This document shows positions 27,014 through 35,459 of a stretch of 64,000 nucleotides of DNA, in pieces. The notes under the pieces were generated by a model, which saw only the letters and a program-made list of their open reading frames with translations, had not been told where the DNA came from and made no database searches. The first letter of the stretch is position 1; every line of letters starts with the position of its first letter. This DNA is from Catalinimonas alkaloidigena. Lineage in GTDB: Bacteria; Bacteroidota; Bacteroidia; Cytophagales; Cyclobacteriaceae. The stretch covers positions 4,965,001-5,029,000 of the forward strand of contig NZ_JAQFIL010000001.1 in NCBI RefSeq assembly GCF_029504655.1, in the 5' to 3' direction. The position numbers were made by a program, and so were the translations under genes.

Positions 27014-27985
27014 ATGAAAAATGACGGGTCCCCCAAGGCCAAAATACTGGTAGTGGGCAGTGACAAGGTAGCCTATAGCCTGGTAGTATGCTTACTACAG
27101 GCCGGTCATCCTGTTAAACTTTATACAGAGCAAGGCAAACAGGCCAGGCAGATTATCAACACTCATTTAGATGACTGCTTCAATTTTCAGTCTGAGTACA
27201 TTTCCGCATCTGCTGATTATGAAGTACTTACTTCATTAGAAGACAAACTGGATGTAGCTATTGCCATGGTCATCACTTCAGAAAACTTATCTGAGAAGAG
27301 GGCTGTGCTGGAAAAAACGGAAAAAGCTCTTTCTAAAAATGCTATCATCGCAATCAATACAGAAAGCTTTGCCCTTCAGGAGGTTCACCTGCATGCTACG
27401 CATCAGGAACGTGTCATAGGCGCCAATTGGACAGAGCCCGTCCATACTACTTTATTTCTTGAAATCATTACGAATAAACTGACATCGAAAAGTGTAGTAA
27501 AAGACTTTTTCCATTTAGCCAAAACGTACTGGAGAAAAGACCCCTACATTCTGAATCACGGCAATGGGATAAGAAGTAAAATGATGTGCGCTATGATACG
27601 TGAAGCCTTTTTTCTGATAGAAAAAGGCTATGTAACTCCCGAAGATATTGATCGCGCATGCCGGAATGATCCGGGATACTATTTTCCATTTGCGGGAAAC
27701 TTCCGCTACATGGACCTGATGGGAGCCTACATTTATGGTGTAGTCATGAAGGATCTGAACCCCAACCTGTCTAAGGAGCGTCACATCCCCGATTTCTTCA
27801 ACCTGCTTATGGAAAAAGGATGCTACGGAATGGAAAGCGGCCGGGGTTTTTTTGAGTACGATGAAAATGAAGTGAATAATTGGAACAAATTATTCCGTAG
27901 GTTTAGCTATGAGATACAGGAAATAATTGAAAAGTATCCGTTCAAATATCTGGAAGAGCTTAAAGAAGAAAATAAGAACAAATGA
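27014..27985 (+). CDS. 3-hydroxyacyl-CoA dehydrogenase-like protein with degenerate active site
   Basis: A 323-residue paralogue of the gene at 24666 with the same domain order. The nucleotide loop reads GSDKVA (15-20) instead of GxGxxG, and the catalytic-His position reads N138 (GANWTEP) where the paralogue has H146 (GIHWGEP). Both changes suggest it no longer works alone as a dehydrogenase; it could be a partner subunit, a binding protein or an enzyme of altered chemistry. A small inverted repeat (CAGCTG twice, 26982-26999) precedes it. It overlaps the next gene by 4 bp (ATGA), indicating coupled translation. Confidence 0.8.
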   Translation: MKNDGSPKAKILVVGSDKVAYSLVVCLLQAGHPVKLYTEQGKQARQIINTHLDDCFNFQSEYISASADYEVLTSLEDKLDVAIAMVITSENLSEKRAVLEKTEKALSKNAIIAINTESFALQEVHLHATHQERVIGANWTEPVHTTLFLEIITNKLTSKSVVKDFFHLAKTYWRKDPYILNHGNGIRSKMMCAMIREAFFLIEKGYVTPEDIDRACRNDPGYYFPFAGNFRYMDLMGAYIYGVVMKDLNPNLSKERHIPDFFNLLMEKGCYGMESGRGFFEYDENEVNNWNKLFRRFSYEIQEIIEKYPFKYLEELKEENKNK

Positions 27986-29067
27986 CACCAAGTCTCATTA
28001 TTGATGCCCACCTGGACCTGGCCATGAATGCGATTGAATGGAACAGAGATCTCTCTCGCCCTCTGCAGGAAATACGGATGAGGGAGATGCATATGCAAGA
28101 CAAGCCCGACCGGGGAAGAGGTACTGTTTGTATACCGGAACTTAAAAAAGGAAAAATAGGGCTGGTAGTAGCTACTCAACTGTCCAGATATACCCCTCCC
28201 GGAAGCGCATTGCCCGGCTGGCACTCTCCTCAACAAGCCTGGGCGATGACGCAGGCGCAGCTCGCCTGGTACAAAGAGATGGAAGCAATAGGAGAAATGG
28301 TACAAATTACCAACCTTAACCAGCTAGACCAGCACCTTGCCTTATGGAATGATGATCAAATTCCAGATGAAAACAAGCCTCTTGGCTACATTCTTAGCCT
28401 GGAAGGCGCAGACTCCCTGGTAGACATATCTTATTTACATAAAGCTTATGAGTACGGACTAAGAGCTTTAGGATTGTCTCATTTTGGTCCGGGTAGGTAT
28501 GCTCCGGGCACTAAAATGGAAGGTCCTCTTACTGCTTTAGGGGTTGAACTCCTCAGGGAGATGAACAGCCTGAATATTATTCTTGATGTCACGCATCTCA
28601 CTGATGAAGGTTTTACGCAGGCACTAGATATTTATGAGGGTCCTATCTGGGCAAGCCATCATAATGTAAGGGAAATAGTACCCACCCAACGGCAACTCAC
28701 TGATGAACAAATTAAGCTGCTGATTGAACGTGGCGCGGTGATTGGCGGTATGCTGGACTGCTGGGCTATGGATATACGGTTTATAGATACGGTGTCAGAC
28801 CCCTGGCAACTAAATGTACGCCTGGAAAACCTGGTAGATCACTGGGACCATATCTGCCAGATAGCAGGAAATACAGAACATATCGCTATTGGTAGTGACC
28901 TGGACGGTATCTTTGGTACTGAGCAATCTCCCTGGGATATGGATTCTATCGCTGACCTGCAAAAATACCAGGGTATATTAGCTCAAAGAGGTTACACACA
29001 GAAAGATATTAATAATATTTTTCATGGCAATTGGTTAAGATTTTTAAGAAAATCCTGGAAAGCATAA
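27982..29067 (+). CDS. Membrane dipeptidase (peptidase M19) family hydrolase
   Basis: A 361-residue M19 (renal dipeptidase) family zinc hydrolase: DAHLDLA (HxD metal pair) near the N-terminus, LSLEGADSL (bridging Glu), HHNVRE with a further His, and GSDLDG with the Asp. There is no signal peptide, so it is cytoplasmic. The family cleaves dipeptides including D-amino-acid ones and some amide antibiotics. Beside a D-threonine-aldolase-like enzyme it may release a D-configured or N-acylated amino acid. Confidence 0.9.
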   Translation: MTPSLIIDAHLDLAMNAIEWNRDLSRPLQEIRMREMHMQDKPDRGRGTVCIPELKKGKIGLVVATQLSRYTPPGSALPGWHSPQQAWAMTQAQLAWYKEMEAIGEMVQITNLNQLDQHLALWNDDQIPDENKPLGYILSLEGADSLVDISYLHKAYEYGLRALGLSHFGPGRYAPGTKMEGPLTALGVELLREMNSLNIILDVTHLTDEGFTQALDIYEGPIWASHHNVREIVPTQRQLTDEQIKLLIERGAVIGGMLDCWAMDIRFIDTVSDPWQLNVRLENLVDHWDHICQIAGNTEHIAIGSDLDGIFGTEQSPWDMDSIADLQKYQGILAQRGYTQKDINNIFHGNWLRFLRKSWKA

Positions 29068-29071
29068 GCTA

Positions 29072-30436
29072 ATGAACACTCATACCCTTAAAGCAGGTAC
29101 TGCTAAAATTGATATTACCCCTCCACTGGGCACTATTATCAATGGAGATCATATTATGCATTATGCCCGCTATATTCATGATCCCCTTTTTGCCAAAGCA
29201 ATGGTGCTGCATAATGGAAAGTCAACAATCGCCATAATGGTTGTGGATATTTGTGCTATGGACCAGCATTTTTTGGATCAGGTCAAGCAGGAGATACAGG
29301 ATAAAACTTCCATTCCTGCTACTCATATTCTTATTTCCAGCACACATACACATGCCGCAGGCTCAATTATGAGCTTACTGATGTCTCCGGCTGATCTCCC
29401 TTACAGACAACAGTTACTTCCATTACTTGTAGAAGCCGTAGTACAGGCGCATAAGCATTTACAAAACGCTAGAATAGCTTTTGGCGCTGTTGATATTCCG
29501 GAACACCTCACCTGCCGAAGGTATCAGATGCAGGAATCTTATACGCCTCAAAACCCCTTAAATGATCAACCAGATCTGGTAAAGACCAACCCTTTCGGAC
29601 TGGAACATCTCATTGTAAAACCCACTACCCAGACTGATCCCCAGCTTAGTTATCTGGCGGTACAAAGCCATGAGGGCAAATGGCTGGGTCTACTTGCTAA
29701 TTACTCATTACACTACGTGGGTGACTGGGAAAATGGTACGATTACAGCTGATTATTTTGGTCGGTTCGCTCATTATCTTCAGGCTGAAATATCTGCTGAC
29801 AATAGTTTTGTAGGGATCATGAGCAATGGCACCAGTGGCGAGGTCAATATCTGGGACTTTCAAAATTCCGATCGGTATCCTCATGAACATTTTGCCAAAA
29901 GTGAGCTAATAGGAAGCCAGATTGCTAAAAAAGTAGCTCAATCTTTACAACATATCAGCTGGCAATACGAAGCTGAACTTTCCGCACTATATAGTAAAGT
30001 GCAGGTGAAACGGCGTAAGCCTGATGAAGAAGAGTTAGCATCTGCCAGGTCCTTGATAGGACCTGCAGATCTGGAAAATGTAATCGCTGATGAAAATGGA
30101 TTGAAAACCATATACGCACGCGAACAAATCCTGCTCAATGAACTTCCTGATACTCATGATTTCCCGTTGCAGGCGCTTCGGATTGGTGATGGCATTATTG
30201 GTGCATTAGGCGGTGAGTTCTTTTCTGAAACTGGGCTTAAATTAAAAAAAGAAGCAGGTATTGAGCACTACTTTACTATTACGCTGGCCAATGATTACGT
30301 AGGCTATGTACCTCCTGCACATGAGTTAGAGAAAGGAGGGTATGAGTGCTGGAGATGTCGTACTTCCTGTCTGGCCCATGAAACAGAAAATCTACTTAGT
30401 GAACAACTTTTACAATTAATTCATACCCTCAAGTAA
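29072..30436 (+). CDS. Neutral/alkaline ceramidase-family hydrolase, cytoplasmic
   Basis: A 454-residue member of the same family as the two exported copies at 5885 and 7590, but diverged and without a signal peptide. It has KIDITPPLG at the start, STHTHAA (90-96), a second His in SLHYVGD, GGEFFSETG with the Glu, and DYVGYVP with the Tyr. The nucleophile region reads NGTSGEVN, so a serine is near but the GDVSPN pattern is missing. It may repeat inside the cell the same type of bond cleavage begun outside. Confidence 0.8.
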   Translation: MNTHTLKAGTAKIDITPPLGTIINGDHIMHYARYIHDPLFAKAMVLHNGKSTIAIMVVDICAMDQHFLDQVKQEIQDKTSIPATHILISSTHTHAAGSIMSLLMSPADLPYRQQLLPLLVEAVVQAHKHLQNARIAFGAVDIPEHLTCRRYQMQESYTPQNPLNDQPDLVKTNPFGLEHLIVKPTTQTDPQLSYLAVQSHEGKWLGLLANYSLHYVGDWENGTITADYFGRFAHYLQAEISADNSFVGIMSNGTSGEVNIWDFQNSDRYPHEHFAKSELIGSQIAKKVAQSLQHISWQYEAELSALYSKVQVKRRKPDEEELASARSLIGPADLENVIADENGLKTIYAREQILLNELPDTHDFPLQALRIGDGIIGALGGEFFSETGLKLKKEAGIEHYFTITLANDYVGYVPPAHELEKGGYECWRCRTSCLAHETENLLSEQLLQLIHTLK

Positions 30437-30442
30437 GTGCGC

Positions 30443-31570
30443 ATGAGCAAAAGTAATACGGAAGATAAGTGGTATATCATTGATGAAATAGAAAAGGTGG
30501 ATTCACCCACTTTGGTAATTTACCCGGAAAGGGTAAAGTCCAATATCCGGCTGTTAAAATCTATGATAGATGATAGCCTTCGACTTCGTCCTCATATTAA
30601 AACACATAAAACAAGAGAAGTCAGCAGGCTCCTGATGGAAGAGGGTATCCAAAAGTTTAAATGCGCTACCATCGCCGAAGCCGAGATGCTGGGAAGCTGT
30701 CATGCACCGGATGTGCTGCTTGCATATCAGCCGGTGGGGCCAAAACTTGAACGGTTTATAAAGCTTGTTCAGTATTATCCAGACACTCTATTCTCTTGCC
30801 TTTGTGATCATCCTGAAGCTGCCCGTCATATGAGTGAACTGGCCGAGTCGCATGAGCTTGTGATACCCATATATATTGACCTTAATGTGGGTATGAACCG
30901 TACCGGGATCTCATCAGAAAAAGAGGCCTTTGAACTATCAGAGCTTTGCTCTCACCTGCCTGGATTGCAATTCATGGGTTTTCATGTCTATGACGGGCAT
31001 TTATCCATCACGGACCTAAATTTAAGGACGAAAGCCTGCAATGAAGGTTATTCAATGGTTGAAAGCCTGGTAGAAACGTTAATTGAGAAAGGATACCCCA
31101 AACCTGGGATCGTTGCTGGAGGTTCCCTCTCTTTTCCCATTCATGCTCAACGCAAGGATGTAGAGTGCAGCCCCGGAACTTTTGTGTACTGGGACAAAGG
31201 CTATCAGGATCTTTTACCTGAACAGCCCTTTTTACCTGCAGCAGTCCTGCTGAGCCGGGTAGTTTCCCTGCTCGACGAACAGAAATTTTGCCTTGACCTG
31301 GGCTATAAAGCTATTGCCGCAGAAAACCCACTAGACCACCGAGTATATTTTCTAAATGCACCTGAGCTGAAAGTAGTTAGCCAGAGTGAGGAGCATCTGG
31401 TTGTAGAGGCTGATACAAAACATGGTTGGAAAATAGGTGATGTCCTCTATGCCCTGCCCATCCATATTTGCCCTACCTGTGCCCTTTATGAAACTGTGCA
31501 GGTGGTGAGTGAGGGGAAAGTGGCTGACGAATGGGAAGTTGTAGCCAGAAAAAGAAGTATACATATATAA
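30443..31570 (+). CDS. D-threonine aldolase-like PLP enzyme (alanine racemase fold)
   Basis: 375 residues from the ATG at 30443; an in-frame GTG at 30437, directly after the upstream stop, is an alternative. N-terminal alanine-racemase barrel with the PLP lysine in HIKTHKT (51-57); C-terminal domain with HICPTC, the metal site of D-threonine aldolases and D-serine dehydratases. Such enzymes cleave or dehydrate D-beta-hydroxy-alpha-amino acids. In this operon it probably splits a D-configured hydroxy amino acid to glycine plus an aldehyde, or deaminates it, which fits the presence of RidA. Confidence 0.87.
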   Translation: MSKSNTEDKWYIIDEIEKVDSPTLVIYPERVKSNIRLLKSMIDDSLRLRPHIKTHKTREVSRLLMEEGIQKFKCATIAEAEMLGSCHAPDVLLAYQPVGPKLERFIKLVQYYPDTLFSCLCDHPEAARHMSELAESHELVIPIYIDLNVGMNRTGISSEKEAFELSELCSHLPGLQFMGFHVYDGHLSITDLNLRTKACNEGYSMVESLVETLIEKGYPKPGIVAGGSLSFPIHAQRKDVECSPGTFVYWDKGYQDLLPEQPFLPAAVLLSRVVSLLDEQKFCLDLGYKAIAAENPLDHRVYFLNAPELKVVSQSEEHLVVEADTKHGWKIGDVLYALPIHICPTCALYETVQVVSEGKVADEWEVVARKRSIHI

Positions 31571-31609
31571 ATATTTAACATATCAATTAATCTAGCAACA
31601 CCCACACAT

Positions 31610-32377
31610 ATGAGAGAAAGTAGAGTACTCAGAAAATTAAGAGAGGGAGAAGCCGCCAGTTGTTTTAAGGTAAACCTGGGAGATGGACAGGCTTCAGAAA
31701 TTGCGTCTATCTCTGGCTTTGACTGCCTGTGGATAGACAGGGAACATCTGGCACAGGACTGGTCGGTACTTGCCAGTCAAATCTGGTCTGCCAAAGCCCA
31801 TAATACAGATGTTATGGTTAGAGTTCCAAGAGGAAGTTATAGCGATTACATTAAACCTCTGGAAATGGATGCTACGGGCATCATGGTGCCCCATATCATG
31901 AGCCTTGATGATGCCAGGAAAGTGGTAGAAATGACCCGCTTCCATCCTATAGGAAAGCGTGCCATTGATGGTGGAAGTGCCGATGGAGCGTATACCAATA
32001 TGGACTTTACGTCTTATCTGAAACAATCTAATGAACAAAAGTTTATCGTGTTGCAGATTGAAGACCCTGAGCCGCTGGATGAACTGGAGGAAATTGCCGC
32101 TCTAGAGGGGTACGACATGCTCTTTTTTGGTCCGGGAGACTTTAGTCAGGCCATAGGTGCTCCGGGAGAGTGGAACCATCCTAAGCTGGTAGAAACGCGA
32201 AAGCGGGTGGCAGAGGTAGCCAGAAAACATGGAAAGTTTGCCGCTACATCAGGTAGCATTGATATGCTGCCAGAGTTTAGGTCTTTGGGCTATCAGTTTG
32301 TGAGTATAGGGGCCGATGTAGTGGGTTTAAGCCTGTATTGTAAGCAGTTGCAGGAAAAATTTCATCAGACCAAATAA
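31610..32377 (+). CDS. HpcH/HpaI family class II aldolase
   Basis: 255 residues of the HpcH/HpaI (2-keto-3-deoxy acid aldolase / citrate lyase beta) family. WIDREH near the start, VMVRVPRG, the metal-binding LQIEDPEPLDE and GPGDFSQAIG follow the family order of the active site. It would cleave a 2-keto-3-deoxy acid to pyruvate and an aldehyde. 39 bp after the preceding gene. Confidence 0.88.
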   Translation: MRESRVLRKLREGEAASCFKVNLGDGQASEIASISGFDCLWIDREHLAQDWSVLASQIWSAKAHNTDVMVRVPRGSYSDYIKPLEMDATGIMVPHIMSLDDARKVVEMTRFHPIGKRAIDGGSADGAYTNMDFTSYLKQSNEQKFIVLQIEDPEPLDELEEIAALEGYDMLFFGPGDFSQAIGAPGEWNHPKLVETRKRVAEVARKHGKFAATSGSIDMLPEFRSLGYQFVSIGADVVGLSLYCKQLQEKFHQTK

Positions 32378-32385
32378 GGGCAGAC

Positions 32386-33342
32386 ATGCGCAAAAGACGC
32401 TTAGGCAGCACAGAACTTGAAGTTTCGGAAGTAGCTTTTGGAGGCGTAGAAATCGGTATACCCTATGGCATAGGTATCGCCAGCGAGTCCGATATGATCA
32501 CCGAGAAGGAGGCGATTCATTTGCTTCATACTGCATTGGATGAAGGTATAAATTTTTTTGATACTGCTCGTCTGTATGGCAAAAGTGAAAACATCATGGG
32601 CAAAGCATTTCTGGACAGGCGAAACCAGGCCGTTATCGCCAGTAAATGTGTATATATTAAAGATGAAAAAGGCAATATTCCTGATTATCCCCAGCTTAAA
32701 AAACTTATAGAATCCTCCTTAGACGCAAGTCTAAAGGCTTTACAAACCGATTATATAGATATATATATGCTGCATCAGGCAGATGAGGAGATAATAACTC
32801 ACGAGGGCGTATGCAGCATTTTTGAAGATTTAGTACAGTCGGGTAAAATACGGGCAAAGGGAGCATCTGTCTATTCCAGTGAGCAAACACAAACTGCTAT
32901 AGCAACAGGGCATTGGGATATGATTCAGCTTCCGTTCAACCTCATGGATCAAAGGCAGGCAGATACATTTTCCGCCGCAAAAGAAGCAGGTGTAGGCATC
33001 GTTGTTCGTTCTGTCCTATTTAAAGGTATTCTTAGTGAACGTAGTAAGAACCTCCACCCTGCCCTTAAAAAAGTAGAAGCCCATATCAAAAACTATCAAT
33101 CATTTGTCGACGATACGTTTCCAGACCTGCCTACGCTGGCCAGCAAGTTTGCGCTTTCCTTTGAGGAGGTATCTTCTATATTGGTAGGCATAGACAGAAT
33201 GGAATATTTGCGTAAATCTCTGGAAGCTGCAGACGGTAAATATATGGATGAAAGTACACTGTTAAGAGCAAGAGCAGCACAATACCCTGACCCTGAATTT
33301 CTGGACTTACCTGCCTGGGACAGATCTGGCTGGCTAAAATAA
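32386..33342 (+). CDS. Aldo/keto reductase
   Basis: A 318-residue TIM-barrel aldo/keto reductase. The tetrad is visible as Asp and Tyr in FDTARLYG, Lys in VIASKC and His in MLHQAD; the NADPH-binding end contains SFEEVSSILVGI. It probably reduces or oxidises an aldehyde released by the adjacent aldolase. 8 bp after that gene. Confidence 0.92.
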   Translation: MRKRRLGSTELEVSEVAFGGVEIGIPYGIGIASESDMITEKEAIHLLHTALDEGINFFDTARLYGKSENIMGKAFLDRRNQAVIASKCVYIKDEKGNIPDYPQLKKLIESSLDASLKALQTDYIDIYMLHQADEEIITHEGVCSIFEDLVQSGKIRAKGASVYSSEQTQTAIATGHWDMIQLPFNLMDQRQADTFSAAKEAGVGIVVRSVLFKGILSERSKNLHPALKKVEAHIKNYQSFVDDTFPDLPTLASKFALSFEEVSSILVGIDRMEYLRKSLEAADGKYMDESTLLRARAAQYPDPEFLDLPAWDRSGWLK

Positions 33343-33373
33343 ATACACTCTTATAATCTGAACAAATAGCAAT

Positions 33374-34291
33374 ATGATAAAACTGGGCATTATTGGCATG
33401 AGTCCTGGAAACGCACACCCATATTCATGGTCATCTATCGTCAATGGTTACTATGACGGAGAAGAAATTAGGCGAGTGGGTTATGAGGGCATCACCAATT
33501 ACCTGAACGCCAACCAGGATACACTAGGTATAGAAGGTGCCACTGTTACCCATGTGTGGACACAAGACAAGTCAATATCAGAAAGTATCATGAAAGCTTC
33601 TGGTGTTAAGCATGTTGCTGAGCGTATGGAAGATATGATCGGACAGGTAGATGCGGTTATACTGGCCAGAGATGATGCTGGTGAACATGTTAATATGGCC
33701 CGACCATTCCTTGAAGCAGATGTTCCTATTTTTATTGACAAACCTTTGGCTACTACTTATGAAGATCTGGAGTTTTTCACCAGTCAACAGGAAAAGGGTA
33801 AGTTTATTATGTCCTGCTCCTCCATGCGTTATTCTACAGAATGCCGTGCTGTTAAGATAGATAAGGATAAATTAGGTAAGATTGAACTCATCACTGCTGT
33901 AGGTAAAAAAGACTGGCTTAAATACGGTATTCATATGCTGGAAGCCATTTTTGCTTTTCTGGATGATGCCCAACCTCAAACAGTACAACATCTTGGTTCA
34001 ACGAATAAAGACATAGTACTCATTGAGTTTGAAAATGGTATCAAAGTAAGTGTACACCTCTTTATGGACATTGCATTAACTTTTCAAATGTCGGTATATG
34101 GTCAGAAGGGATGGGAACTTATAGAAATGAAGAACTACTATGCCATGTTCAGAGATAATCTGATAGAATTTATTCGCTCAGTTAATGAAGGAAAGTCCAG
34201 GCTTAGCTATGACAAAACGGAAAGACTCATCCGTACACTAATCGGTGCTGTAGAAAGTAGAAACGAGGGAGGTAAGCTCATTTATTTATAA
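33374..34291 (+). CDS. Gfo/Idh/MocA family oxidoreductase
   Basis: 305 residues. The N-terminal Rossmann segment is atypical (IGMSPGNAHPYSW in place of GxGxxG), but FIDKPLATT matches the EKP-type NAD/active-site motif, and the C-terminal sheet follows the family. Members oxidise sugars, inositols and amino sugars. The conserved N-terminus with NAHPYSW suggests a distinct subfamily. 31 bp after the aldo/keto reductase. Confidence 0.8.
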   Translation: MIKLGIIGMSPGNAHPYSWSSIVNGYYDGEEIRRVGYEGITNYLNANQDTLGIEGATVTHVWTQDKSISESIMKASGVKHVAERMEDMIGQVDAVILARDDAGEHVNMARPFLEADVPIFIDKPLATTYEDLEFFTSQQEKGKFIMSCSSMRYSTECRAVKIDKDKLGKIELITAVGKKDWLKYGIHMLEAIFAFLDDAQPQTVQHLGSTNKDIVLIEFENGIKVSVHLFMDIALTFQMSVYGQKGWELIEMKNYYAMFRDNLIEFIRSVNEGKSRLSYDKTERLIRTLIGAVESRNEGGKLIYL

Positions 34292-34329
34292 AATATTTTT
34301 AAAGTCATTTTTTCAAAAACACCTATAAA

Positions 34330-35106
34330 ATGCACGTAAAAGAGCTTTTAAGCTTAAAAGATAAAGTAGTTTTAGTTACGGGCGGTAGTGGTATGTATGG
34401 CCAATCCATTGTGGAAGGCCTGGCGGAAGCGGATGCCAAAGTAATTATCGGCTCTCGTAATAAGGAGCGTGCCCAGGAAGTAGCACAAAGATTTAGCGAG
34501 CAGGGATATGATGTACATGCTCTTCAAATAGATCAGTCAGATCATACGTCTGTACTGGATGCAAAACAGGAGCTACTCAACACCTATGGAAAACTGGACG
34601 TCTTTATCAACAATGCCGTATCACGTCCGATGAAAGGTTATGATGAGCCTATAAGCCAGTTTGAAGAATCCATGCAGGTGAATGCCACCGGTATGATGGA
34701 TGTATTAAGAGAACTATCAGAGCTGATTATCCAGAGTGGTGGAGGAAGCATTATCAATATAAGTTCTTTCATGGGCATGTATGGACCGGATTTGTCAAAT
34801 TACGATGGAACAGATATGGGAACGCCACCTCCTGATTATTTTTTCCATAAAGCAGGCATGATTAATATTACCCGTTATCTGACCCGGGTATTAGCAAATA
34901 AAAATATTCGTATCAACTGCATTAGTCCCGGAGGATTATTTAACCACCAGCCTGAGCGCTTTCTTAAGAATTACTGTAAAAAAGTTCCGCTGGGCAGAAT
35001 GGCTAACAAAGATGACATTAAAGGCCTGGTAGTACTTTTATCTTCAGATGCAGGGGCATATATCAACGGAGAAAATATAGTGATGGATGGCGGATATTGT
35101 GCCTAA
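34330..35106 (+). CDS. SDR family oxidoreductase
   Basis: A 258-residue classical SDR with all signatures: TGGSGMYG nucleotide loop, INNAVS, catalytic Ser in NISSF, YFFHK (YxxxK) and CISPGG, ending VMDGGY. It lies at the end of the ridA operon. Same family and size class as the truncated SDR at the left edge. The substrate is probably a sugar-derived polyol or keto acid of the same pathway. Confidence 0.93.
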   Translation: MHVKELLSLKDKVVLVTGGSGMYGQSIVEGLAEADAKVIIGSRNKERAQEVAQRFSEQGYDVHALQIDQSDHTSVLDAKQELLNTYGKLDVFINNAVSRPMKGYDEPISQFEESMQVNATGMMDVLRELSELIIQSGGGSIINISSFMGMYGPDLSNYDGTDMGTPPPDYFFHKAGMINITRYLTRVLANKNIRINCISPGGLFNHQPERFLKNYCKKVPLGRMANKDDIKGLVVLLSSDAGAYINGENIVMDGGYCA

Positions 35107-35459
35107 GAAATAAAGTTGAGCAAAGCCTATGATCAGTGGTGTTTATTCTTTTAGAATAGCTGGAGTTGAAACTGACAGAGTAATATTACCGGAATAACCA
35201 GAAGGTACTTTAATAAAACAGAAGCAAACTAAGGTTTTAGCGCCTGTAGATTGATAATGATGCTATGTAGGGTTTAAGCTTCTGTTTGCTAATGAACTCA
35301 TATGGTTTGCACAAATATTTATGCCTGAAGTCACTTATATATGCTGCGCCAGCAACTTTTATCATCTTATTTATGCAAGAGTAACTCTGCTAAAATAATG
35401 ATTTACTGTACCCTTTATTCTACTTTCCGAACCTATCATTTTATAAAACAATCAAAACG
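35107..35459. other. Gene-free region after the ridA operon
   Basis: 353 bp of AT-rich sequence between the SDR and the metallophosphoesterase. A weak 5-bp hairpin (ATTCT/AGAAT near 35144) follows the SDR gene. I see no convincing terminator, -7 box or copy of the 31-bp element. Confidence 0.5.

Noticed and set aside
35124..35296. GCAAAC / GTTTGC inverted pair near 35224-35290 as a regulatory structure
   Set aside because: Only six bases match with a long spacer, and extending the arms fails; it is within chance expectation.
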